Assembly (NCBI GenBank): GCA_039545275.1
Contig: BCHS01000014.1
Span: 429,725-493,724, forward strand
DNA: 64,000 nucleotides
Direction of reading: 5' to 3'
Origin: Pseudomicrostroma phylloplanum
Taxonomy: Eukaryota; Basidiomycota; Exobasidiomycetes; Microstromatales
A program made the translations under genes and the position numbers. Below, one piece after another: positions 32,651 through 41,875 of the stretch. The notes under the pieces were generated by a model, which made no database searches, was not told where the DNA came from, and worked only from the letters and a program-made list of their open reading frames with translations. Every line of letters begins with the position of its first letter. Position 1 is the stretch's first letter.

Positions 32651-33773
32651 TCACCTTCTCGCGTGTGCCAAGTCTTCGTCGCCGAGTTCTTTGCCAGCCA
32701 TGACAGCGGCCAGCTGCCCTTGCGATACAGCATTGATGACATTACCCATGAAGCTTCCCGAATTGCCGGCCCAGAATAGGCCTGTGATAGCTGTACGAGG
32801 CTCGTCGCCCATCAGTTGCGGCAAAGGGTCTCGCCCTCCGAGATCTTTGGACTCGGCCGGCATAATGCTTCCATTGGGAGTCAAAGGCTTGCCCAGGAGA
32901 TTTTGATCGAGAAACGCCGAGCTATGAGGATTTGGTGACCAAGAGCTGGGCATGACGGCCATGTAACCGATGGACAAGGGCTCTCTTTGGTCTCCAAAGT
33001 GGACCAGCAGCCCGTCCGGCGTGTCCTCGATGCGTGAGATCTTCTCTGTGATGATCATATGACCCTTCGTCTTGATGATGTTCAGATTCGACTGCAGACC
33101 CGACTCGACAAGCTGACTCTCATCCGTAATGTCTAGACCGTCCGTGAGGTAGTAAGTCGCAGGATGATGTAGAGAGGGCCAGAGGCTCAATGAGGCGCTC
33201 ACTACCATCGGGTTGAGACGAGGATTCTTGGCATTGAGGAGAAATGCAAAGGGTGAGAAGCGGGTCTCGGTGCCGTGGCAGAAGATGCAATGGAGTGCTT
33301 TCGTTCCCCATGCCTCGGCGACACCTGCATAGCGAGCAGCAAGGTTGAGTGTGAATCGAGAGACTGTAAAGGGAAACACAGGAAACATTCTGAGGATACG
33401 TACCAGGAATGTCTGGCAGATTGTCCTGGATACCTGTGGCGAGCACAACCTTGCGGGCATTCAACGATGCTCCATCGACGTCCGAGGCCTCGAACAAGCC
33501 CGACTCTGACTTCTCAAGCTTGGCAATTTGGCCACGCCGGATTGTGACCCACGGATAGGATGCCTGGATCTCCGCAACGACGTCTCTCCTCCATTCAGCT
33601 GGACTTTTACCATCGTACCCGGGAATAGTATGCGTCTCTTTGCTCTGTGCGTTGCGATACAGGCCAGAATCGTACAGTATTGCTGGTCTGGCGAGGCGAG
33701 CGAAGACAAGGGCGCAGGTAAGTCCGGCTGGGCCGCCGCCTACGATGAGGAGATCCGTGGTCAAGGGGGCCAT
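32651..33773 (-). CDS. FAD/NAD(P)H oxidoreductase, thioredoxin-reductase-like (GliT-type)
   Basis: Exons 33404-33773 and 32651-33324 (79-nt intron, GTACGT...CAG) give 347 residues. The N-terminus has the FAD-binding LLIVGGGPAGLTCAL motif and a second Rossmann-type signature VVLATGIQDNLPDIPG. The join gives PGVAEAWGTKALHCIFCHGTE. The Cys-Ile-Phe-Cys motif sits where thioredoxin reductases and fungal dithiol oxidases such as GliT/HlmI carry their redox CxxC. The C-terminal FAD motif GLFWAGNSGSFMGNVINAVSQG is complete. Length fits the fungal GliT-like group (about 330-350). It may reduce or oxidise a disulfide in a small molecule, but no biosynthetic cluster surrounds it, so the substrate is unknown. 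A 17-nt poly-C run lies just upstream of its start. Confidence 0.82.
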
Positions 33774-34175
33774 CTTTCGTTGCTCAACTGGGGGGGGGGG
33801 GGGGGGACGAGGTCACGCAGGACACATGGTGAAGTCTCGTTATAAGCGACTCGAGGTCCATCCAAGCAGTAGCGAGGGCAATGCTTTCCTTGGACGACCT
33901 CGCTTCATGCTCAGTGTCGAGTCAGTCGGGTCAGTCGAGTCATCCGCCGAGCCGAGGCGGCCAAGAAGTCGCCGGACCTCCGCATGCACGGACCTCCACC
34001 CGTGCTCAATTGCCGAGGCAATTGGCACTTCGCGCACTCCCTCCGTGGGGAGTGTACAGCTTCCCGAGTGGGGAGGCCGGAGATCACATCCCCTCCTTGC
34101 ATCTGTGGAGAGAGGCACAACGGTGGAGACGAGGACATTGCAAAGGTGAATCTCATTGAGTGTGGAGAATAGTCG
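33774..34175. other. Intergenic gap flavoenzyme - RhoGAP
   Basis: These 402 bases contain the flavoenzyme promoter and the 3' flank of the RhoGAP gene. A homopolymer run is listed separately. A GTCAGTCGGGTCAGTCGAGTCA short repeat-like stretch lies around 33920. No gene is visible. Confidence 0.5.
33790..33806. repeat. Poly-G/C homopolymer (17 nt)
   Basis: Seventeen consecutive G on the plus strand (C on the coding strand of the flavoenzyme gene) start 17 nt upstream of its ATG. Such runs are unstable and error-prone in assembly. Confidence 0.9.
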
Positions 34176-37010
34176 TCACCACGATGAGCCTTCGCCGATG
34201 TGGGGAGAGGAAGCGGGGGTCACATACTGGCTCGATAGTCCGCTGCTCTGCAGTGATGAGAGGGACGGCTGAGGTATCAGGGTAGAGGGCGTCGCGTGCT
34301 TGTCTCCGAACGCACTGGGCGCGGAACAAGATGACAATAGGAATGACGGGACTACTGGCGAGCCTGCTCGCGAATGTGTGCGATCTCGGGAGGTCTGGGT
34401 GTGGAGATCATCATCAAGTAGGCCGGGCGAAGGAGACGTCGACCAAGCCGCTGAATGAGGATGAATCTGAAAAGCTCCTTCCTCTGAAGCTGTAGAAGCG
34501 AGGGTGTTGAGACTGGACGTTGCTTCAGAGGAAGTCCCGTAATCTGGCAATTTTGGATTGACGAAAGAAGAACTCGAATGCTGTGTTGATGCTGTGCCCG
34601 TATGTGAAAGGGACAGGGAAGCCATGCTCGTTGCAGCTGAGTCATGGCGCTGATGATGAGACGCTTCCGAGCCATTGCACCGCTGTGTGAGCCAGGTCAG
34701 AGCCGGCGCTGCCTTGAGCGAAGCTCGCTGATCAGTGCCAAAGTCCTGGACGCAGCTAGGCTCGGCCTTTTGCCGATGTGCAAGGATGGTGGAGATACTA
34801 CTTGCATTTGACTGCCGATTCGTATCGACAGAAGTCTCCCCGAAGAGCAAGCTAGCTCTGCGAGCACCTTCGGAAGGGCCCGCGGGGCTCTGTTCTCGGC
34901 GCTGTGGACGGTGACCTGGGGCATGAGCAAAGAGTACATCGTGTTGTTGCACAATGAATCGCAAGAGGGGGACGGGAATCGACAGCGTGGGCGCAAGCAC
35001 CAGACATATGTTGGATAGAGTCATCCGTGTCTTTGCTACATGTTCATTGGAGGAGACCTCTAGAAGATGCAAGGCGATCTCTCTCAGAAGATACCATTCG
35101 TAGACACCAGAGTCCTGTAGGCTATGTCGAGCTTCGTCGAGGTCGAATTTATCTCGGGAAAGCGAGCTCTCGAGCCTTCCAAGCTGGAGCCTGGTGAGAA
35201 GCGGGTGAGGAAGCTCCCGAAGGTACGCCTTGAAGATCGAACACACCGAATTGATATCGCAGTCGACGGGTGAGACGAGCTTAAGGTCTAGGTCGTGGGC
35301 AAAGGAGCCTTCTGGCACCCAAGGAGGCGCACACAGTCCATCAAAGAGAGCTCGGAGTCTGGCGGTATGGGAGGACCGACCAGACAGCCGGTAGATTCCT
35401 TCCTCTTGTAGTCCAAACGTCTCTAAAGACTCGAGGCACCTAGTCACAAATCTAGGCAGCATATGTTGCCTTGCGCTTTGACGATCAAGAGGCTGCGAAT
35501 CAACGCAAGGAGACTCTGGTGAAGGGGCCTTGGAGGTAGTGTTCGAGGAAGATACGACTGTATGATTTGGCTGAAAGCCACAGCTGTTGCCCGCTTCTCC
35601 TATCAAAAACGACTCAGGGAAAGTAAAGTCTGCACCGAAGTCAAGAGTGCCAAGTGTGGTGGGTGTAGATTCTGAGGGAGCGTAGCATAGACTTCCGTCT
35701 TGCTGTCTGCTACGATCGCTCTTGCTACGGATACCCAAAGAGTGATCTGAGTCTGCGCCTGGCGAGACGAGTCGAGTCTGAACTACAGCCGATGCAAGAG
35801 GTACGCCGAAGATTAGGCCACTGCCCGTAAAGGATTCTGACACCTCTGCATACTCCAGCTGCAGCCACCGCCGTGTGGCGTCGTTGGGTGGATCCCTCTG
35901 GACGAACAACGTTAGCGACGCTGCTGATCGATCTGCCTCCGTTTCTGGCGCCCCTCCTCGTCCGCGAACCACTGTCCAACCCTTTCTTCCGACAGATTTG
36001 ATGCTTTTCGTTACGACCGATGAAGTACTCTTGAGTTTGAGCTTACTGGTAGATCTCGGGAGCGGGGAAAAGCTCTGAGAGGAAGAGGGTCTATCGGAGC
36101 CTTTACACCCCTCCGGGGCGATGTCCGAGGACGAGGGAGGTGTTGGCGATTCCGATCGCGCAGCAGCACCAACAGATCGCGATACGTCTCCAACATGCTC
36201 ATGCTTCTCTAAAGGCCTTTTAGGTGCGAGGATTTTGCGACGTATACTGAAGCCATTGGCGCTCAGTAAGGAGGCAGAACTCAAGCTATTGCTCCTGCGA
36301 TGAGTTCGACTGATGTTAGAAGAAGTCCCTGGAGTGATGTGAGAGCCGTCGAGGCTGCACGACGCCAGACTGATCGAAGGGTCGGCCTGTTGAGATCGGG
36401 GAAAAACGCCTTGCCTGATGTAGTGTTCCACGTCTTCGCTCTTGTATACTCGGCGAGGAGCAGAAGGAGATTCTCGGGCCACGCTTTCGTCGACTGCACC
36501 CGTCATGGCAGCGGGGGCTTTGTCGCCTGCACGAGAAGGGGACTTGCCACGCGTGAGCTGGGAGAAGCTAGATCTTCTCTGACGGGTCTGTGTGCCGTGC
36601 GTCGGATGGTCCAGGGGTGGTGTCTGCGTCAAAGGAAGGGAGGAGGACGAGGACGCGAATCGAGGCGAGGTGGCGAGATTGAGTCCACTCGATCTGCGGA
36701 AGAGGGAAGAGTAGCGCCCTGACCTGTGATGGTCCTGAGCAGGCTCTGACGCAAGCGCCTGAGAAGGAGTCATCGGCCTCTGGAGCGAGGCTCTTGCTCT
36801 AGGCTGGCATTGTGGACTTGAAAGTTCGGCGCCGGGCCTTCCTGAATTAGGAGACGCTTTCCCTTGATTGGCATCTTTCCCCAAGAGATTGCGGGCGAGA
36901 GCCAGAGCAGACTTAGGCCGAGGGGGCGCCCTGCCTTCTGCCGTGTCTCGCAAGGCGTAGGCTGCGCGAGGTTCCGGACGATGTGAGTGCGAAGGTGAGA
37001 GCGCTGCCAT
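34176..37010 (-). CDS. RhoGAP-domain protein
   Basis: A single frame encodes 944 residues. The RhoGAP domain spans about 515-695. It contains LPRFVTRCLESLETFGLQEE, then GIYRLSG with the predicted catalytic arginine finger (about 540), FKAYLRELPHPLLT (about 597) and SNICLVLAPTLSIP (about 667). Such domains speed GTP hydrolysis on Rho, Rac or Cdc42 and act in cell polarity and cytokinesis. The flanks are Ser-rich and disordered, with many RRxS and SP sites that could be phosphorylated. A moderately conserved-looking stretch at about 310-400 (KGWTVVRGRGGAPETEADRS) could be part of a lipid- or membrane-binding region, but no domain is recognisable. Target GTPase is unknown. Confidence 0.9.
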   Translation of the reverse strand: MAALSPSHSHRPEPRAAYALRDTAEGRAPPRPKSALALARNLLGKDANQGKASPNSGRPGAELSSPQCQPRARASLQRPMTPSQALASEPAQDHHRSGRYSSLFRRSSGLNLATSPRFASSSSSLPLTQTPPLDHPTHGTQTRQRRSSFSQLTRGKSPSRAGDKAPAAMTGAVDESVARESPSAPRRVYKSEDVEHYIRQGVFPRSQQADPSISLASCSLDGSHITPGTSSNISRTHRRSNSLSSASLLSANGFSIRRKILAPKRPLEKHEHVGDVSRSVGAAARSESPTPPSSSDIAPEGCKGSDRPSSSQSFSPLPRSTSKLKLKSTSSVVTKSIKSVGRKGWTVVRGRGGAPETEADRSAASLTLFVQRDPPNDATRRWLQLEYAEVSESFTGSGLIFGVPLASAVVQTRLVSPGADSDHSLGIRSKSDRSRQQDGSLCYAPSESTPTTLGTLDFGADFTFPESFLIGEAGNSCGFQPNHTVVSSSNTTSKAPSPESPCVDSQPLDRQSARQHMLPRFVTRCLESLETFGLQEEGIYRLSGRSSHTARLRALFDGLCAPPWVPEGSFAHDLDLKLVSPVDCDINSVCSIFKAYLRELPHPLLTRLQLGRLESSLSRDKFDLDEARHSLQDSGVYEWYLLREIALHLLEVSSNEHVAKTRMTLSNICLVLAPTLSIPVPLLRFIVQQHDVLFAHAPGHRPQRREQSPAGPSEGARRASLLFGETSVDTNRQSNASSISTILAHRQKAEPSCVQDFGTDQRASLKAAPALTWLTQRCNGSEASHHQRHDSAATSMASLSLSHTGTASTQHSSSSFVNPKLPDYGTSSEATSSLNTLASTASEEGAFQIHPHSAAWSTSPSPGLLDDDLHTQTSRDRTHSRAGSPVVPSFLLSSCSAPSAFGDKHATPSTLIPQPSLSSLQSSGLSSQYVTPASSPHIGEGSSW

Positions 37011-39399
37011 CTCGCCGTACGCGCTCGTGGGATGGAGAAGGAGGGGCGGTCCAGTCTGCGCTGTACAGCAGTACTAGGGCGAATCCAGTGCTGCCAATGC
37101 ACATGGATACGGTGACGGGTTGCTAGCGCTGGGTGGAGTACCAAGAGGCAAGAAGGATTGTCAGGGGTACCGCTGAGGTGTGGGGTCCATGTCGTGGTTG
37201 GTTCAACGAGGAACACCAGCTTCCCATCTCCGCCGCGCCGCGACCCGCGCCTGATTCACAGTTGCAACTCCGCCCACAATCAACCCGCAAGCCACGCGCT
37301 TCTCGAGACCCTGAAACGGACTCGTCAGGGCTGCTCACGAGGACGAATTGCCGCTGCCCTCACGCGAGCAGTGATACCTTGTCTCAATCTCCCTTCGAAA
37401 ATAGTCGGTCATACAGACTGAATGGCAATGCCATGCAGTAGACTGCTACGTCAACGAACGATCAGACACAGCCCCAGCCCGCCGGGAGCCTCCCTGTGGC
37501 CCATCGGCAAGGCGTCAAGGATTGCAAGTCACCAGGTGAAGTAGGGATCGTTCGGACAGCCCGCGCAGGGTTTTGTGTCTTTCCTGTTGCGGAAACTCAC
37601 GTCCATGTTGTATGCTCATATGTTACTGCGAGGACGGAACCCACGAGAAGAATGATGAGTCGCCAGTCGCATTTGATGAGCCGTTGACGTCCATTGGGAG
37701 ACCAGAGATGCCGACGACCACCTGCCGGAAGGCTAGACCTGGAGCTAAGTCAAGCAAAGATGCCCTCATGCAGCCCGCATCAGGCTCACAAGCATTATGT
37801 CTCGCCGTCGCAAATCGTATCACTTCAGCGGTGTCTTTGTCAACATCGCAGACATAGGCATGGTCCTGTCCAAGGCATGGGAACAGTGTGGCGTATTCAG
37901 ACCTGCCAGCGGCTACTTCCTGCTGCTTCGAGTTTCTGTCATGCTACGCTGGAAGTTGAAGCAGCCTCGTTCAGATGGGAGTTGCTAGGAGAACTCTCAG
38001 AGAGATCTCACCGCCGCACTGAAAGCTTCAAGTGAAGGCGTGGACCATTGAAATGGGTCCACTTTGCCGGTCCGGAACAGATCGAGGGCGAGTAAAGCAC
38101 ACAAAGCTCAATGTGGAGCGGGAGAAAAGGCATACGCCGTGTTCAGGCCAAGGAAATCAACGGCATGGTCGTCCTTAATTCATGCACCGCAGCGGCATGT
38201 TTCATGAAAGCTCCAAGGGCTTCCGATGGAACGCATGGCTTCTTGCATGCCGCATGCCGTCCACACGATGTTACCTCATACGCGTGGAGCCGCAAGGCTC
38301 GGACCAAGGTCCGTGGCGAGATAGACTTCGGTCGGCCAGGGGCAGCGGGCGTCGCGGGACACCAGCTGATGGAACGGCTGACATTCGGAACTTCGTGGGC
38401 AAGGGCCGAGCAACCAGAACGAGACCATACATACCTTCGCCTGGAAGCAAACTTGGTCATCTCTCCTATCGACGATGGTTCGTAAAGTCAGGAGACTGTC
38501 AGATAGGGGATCCCCGGGCTCCGGCAAAGTCTCTGAGGAAGCCACACCTCAAGGTTTACATAGCAAGCACATACGAAAACGTTCAACGTCAAGGCTTCTA
38601 CTGCTGAAGACTGATCTTTACTCTGCTGCTGCCTGGCTGTCTGGCTTGCTGGTATTGGATGGATGTTTCGGACTTTTGCGCAGGAGCCTGCTTGGGGTTT
38701 ACCAAAGCCCATCCCCACGGTCACCGGTGGACGATCTAAGATTACATTTCCGAGACAGGCAAGTCACTCCGATCGACCCGCTTTGTTGCTTGCCCCTCGT
38801 GAAAACTATGTGGTCGGCTGAGCACGCTTGCTACAACTCTCTCGGGCAGTCAGTGACGTCGGAAGCTGTTCCGCGCGTTTGACATGTTTCCCTCAGGGAT
38901 TGTACACCTCTGTCTTGCACTCAATCCCGGGCACGAGAGTCTTGCAAAACGCAACATGAGGTCAATACTGTACAAGGCTGAAGCTGCAAGTTTACTTCTC
39001 CATGTGACGTTCTTGTTCCTGTACAACAGTCTGGTGTCTGACTCCCTGAGACTCCGGGTATCCTCATCAGGCCGTTGCAGATGTCCCGTTTCCCTGACAC
39101 TGCCTTGCATTGTGCACCGCAATCCTCCGCAGTTCTCCCACACCAACTGCGATACTGCTGTACGGCACTTTTTGTAGCTGCTGTAAGGAGAGATCAACAC
39201 CCCATTGGTATAGAGTCACTACCGAAGATGACATTGTGATTGACAATCTGATCCTCTCTAAATTCAAATTGTCGAGGGGAGTCCGATCCTCCTGTCCCGT
39301 AGATCAGCAAGCGCTGTGGTAATCCCCTTCGTACGCAGACGTGTACTGAAAATCATACATCTGTCTTTGCCAAACATCGCATGCATGAATTTTGAAGTC

Positions 39400-39560
39400 A
39401 CAGTACTGTACTCCGCGTTGCTTCCAATTGCGTAATCTTGCACTCCTAGTGAGCAATGTTTGCAAGCAATTGCGTAACAATTGCATACACGCGTAATTTT
39501 GCAGAGCAATGCGTAAAAGCAGCAGTCCAATTGCGTAATTTTGCACAATTTGCGTAAAGT
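39400..39560 (-). repeat. Island element, copy 1
   Basis: Read on the minus strand, units of 21, 21, 18, 21, 22 and 21 nt each begin TGCAA or similar and carry TTACGCAATTGG or a variant. Perfect core matches occur at 39527-39539 and 39424-39436. The copy ends in a CGGAGTACAGTACTGT motif. Confidence 0.75.
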
Positions 39561-39698
39561 GACCAGAGGCTTGACAGCCTAGAGTCACAGACTGTCTTTG
39601 GAAATTTGAGGCAGCAGTGTGAGGGGAGAAGCAAGTGCAAACAACTGTGTAAGAAGCTTTTGTGCAGAGGCTAGCGCTACCAGGGAATATCACGGATA

Positions 39699-39873
39699 TC
39701 AGATTTACGCAGATTGCTGCAATTTTACTCATTTGCTGTGCAAATTTACGCATCTGTTGCAATTATTACGCAATTGGACGCAAAGATTACTCATCAGAGC
39801 TGCAAAATTATGCACTACCTGCAAAAGTTACGCTTTTGGCTGCAATGTGGAGTAAGCGGAAATACTGTACTCA
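39699..39873 (+). repeat. Island element, copy 2
   Basis: Units of about 21, 19, 21, 22, 19 and 21 nt follow an opening ATTTACGCAGATTGC. The core ATTACGCAATTGG is at 39765-39777. The copy ends TGCAATGTGGAGTA...ATACTGTAC. It is opposite in orientation to copy 1, about 140 nt away, so the two form a diverged inverted pair. Confidence 0.75.
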
Positions 39874-41036
39874 GGCCGGACTGCGGGCACATCGTCTCAA
39901 ATATCTGCCTATTCAGACAGCGGCACTCTGCGACCAAGGGCCCCGACGTGTACTTACTGTACTGTAGTACCGTTCGACCGACCGACCCTGTTGTTGTGCA
40001 AGGCAGGCCGTTCGTGCAGTTGCCCCGCCGCTACAAAAGAGGTCGAAGCCAGCTGTCAAAGCTGTCAGTCTCCGATATCGAACACTAGTCTTTCTGCGAC
40101 TCAAATCTAGCCAGTGATGCTGAGTTTGGCAGCTTGTTCTGGAGTCTGGCAGCCTGACTCTCGTTGTGGCCTTTTGAGCCATGAATCAGTCCACACTTTG
40201 GCCAACGCCGGGCACTACTCCTTCGTCACTCAATTTCAGCCAGCGACAGCATATTCTAGCCGATTGCCTCAACATTCTGCAGGCGCAAGAAGACTGTAGC
40301 AGCCCGCAGGTTCAATTACAGTAGGGCAGCTAGACACTGCTCTAGTGCCTGAGTCCTGCTAGATTAGACTGTGGCTTGACCTCAAGCTCAGCTCGCTGAA
40401 CCGCGAGGCAGCCGCCAGATCTCACAAACGCCTGCCAATCTGGATCTCATTTGACTCGGTCTGAGTGACGAAAGGATACTCAGCCGCTTCTTGAGAATGT
40501 CACTACAGTATCTGTGGTCTGATTGCGCAGACTCGCCCGGTCATAGTGATGTCTGACCGCTACGACAACTTGTACCGCAACATTGAACTTGGGAGTGAAT
40601 GGTAAAGAATGGAGAAGTTTGTGCGTCGAGTCTTGCGCCCACTTCTAGGAACTGGCGGATCCTCACAGTGTGCAGGACAAGCTTTTTGGGCGCAGAAAGT
40701 TTCGGAAAAAGCTTTTCTTCTGAGGAGAGATGAGAAGGTACAGGCATTGCCAAGTTCAGAGCGAAATCTAGATGCAATGACGGCAATGTCCACGCTCACT
40801 GCGGGCTTCATTGCCATATTGAGACCGCTACTGTATTGCCGCGCCATGGCCTGTTGTCAGCCGTAGTACGACGAAGAATTGCAAGTGGGGTGGAGATTCC
40901 AGCCTCCTTCCCGCAGGCTCCTTTCGTCACTCACTTCTGCTGCTGTGCCCAATTGCTAGCCAGTGGAAAAATATCTTGACAGCATGCATGTCCAAAAGTA
41001 GCCGCGTGACAATGCTCGAGTACACGAGCTGTTGAA

Positions 41037-41182
41037 AGTCTGAAGCGTAATATTTGCAAGCAGTGCGTAAGTTTGCAGTATCAATCAGTAATTGTTGCAC
41101 CCAATTGCGTAATCTTTGCAGTTCATGCGGATTGTTGCACACCAATTGAGTAAGTCTGCAGCATCTGCGTAACATCTGACAG
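41037..41182 (-). repeat. Island element, copy 3
   Basis: On the minus strand the copy opens ATGTTACGCAGATGC and continues with units of 21, 19, 21, 22, 19 and 21 nt, matching copy 2 in unit lengths. The perfect core lies at 41101-41113. Confidence 0.75.
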
Positions 41183-41281
41183 CGTCTTTCGACATCAATT
41201 ACCGAGGCGGCACTGTATTTGTATGCCATTACATGAATGCAGATAGATCCTTCTCCTGAGTGCTGCAGTCAAAACTGCACA

Positions 41282-41304
41282 AGCTCTCCTGCTGCAGGAG
41301 AGCT
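41282..41304. repeat. Perfect palindrome (11-nt arms, 1-nt centre)
   Basis: The arms AGCTCTCCTGC and GCAGGAGAGCT are exact reverse complements separated by a single T. The palindrome sits directly in front of island element copy 4. Confidence 0.9.
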
Positions 41305-41306
41305 CG

Positions 41307-41457
41307 CTCATACAATTTGTGCAAAATACGCAATTGGTACTGTATGCTGCTATCACGCCTTGCTTCGCAAAGACACGCACATATGCAGGCATTACGCAAT
41401 TGGCCGCAGAAATCACTTACTTTTGCTGCACAACGTGACGCGGAGTATTGCGTAATG
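41307..41457 (+). repeat. Island element, copy 4
   Basis: The copy opens CTCATACAATTTG and has units of 21, 24, 19, 21 and 22 nt, ending GACGCGGAGTATTGCG as in copy 1. The perfect core lies at 41391-41403. Confidence 0.7.
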
Positions 41458-41491
41458 TCTGGCAGCAACATTGAACCAACATGGCATGCCT

Positions 41492-41650
41492 CTCCTACGC
41501 AGGTCGTGCAAAATAATGCAAGAGTATTGCTGCTATTATGCATTGCTGTGCGAAATCACGAGTCTGTGCAATAATGATGCGATTCCTCGCAAAGATTACT
41601 CACTATCAGTACAAGATTACACTGATGGCCGCAACAAGGACCACAGTCAC
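41492..41650 (+). repeat. Island element, copy 5 (diverged)
   Basis: Units still begin TGCAA, TGCGAA or CGCAA at about 18-24-nt spacing, and the unit CGCAAAGATTACTCA is identical to the matching unit in copy 2. The other cores are degraded. Confidence 0.6.
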
Positions 41651-41727
41651 TGTTGCTGCCCGAGAAAGGAAGAACGGACATGTGAAAGCTGAGACAGCTG
41701 CCAGAATGTTGGCATGTCTTGTCTGTC

Positions 41728-41875
41728 AGGTCATCTGCAATTTGCGGTGCAGAAGTAGACACATACTGCCACTATTACGTGATGGACCGCGAGGAGCACT
41801 CACTTCACCTGCGGAACTCCTACACGCTACCTGCAGCTTTCGCGCTTTTGGATGCAATGTAGAGTACTGTATTAC
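41728..41875 (+). repeat. Island element, copy 6 (diverged)
   Basis: This copy has lost most TTACGCAATTGG cores but keeps the unit spacing and order. It ends CGCGCTTTTGGATGCAATGT, close to the end of copy 2 (TTACGCTTTTGGCTGCAATG), followed by AGAGTACTGTA. Confidence 0.6.

Noticed and set aside
38143..38607. Open frames of 105-141 codons in the first part of the island
   Set aside because: They overlap on opposite strands, lack domains and show no splice-linked partners.
39304..39762. Open frames in the island giving peptides with repeated LRNW and heptad-like spacing
   Set aside because: 21 nt equals seven codons, so phased repeats give pseudo-heptads, but unit lengths of 18, 19 and 22 nt break frame, and similar peptides appear on several frames. 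The sequence is better explained as non-coding repeats.
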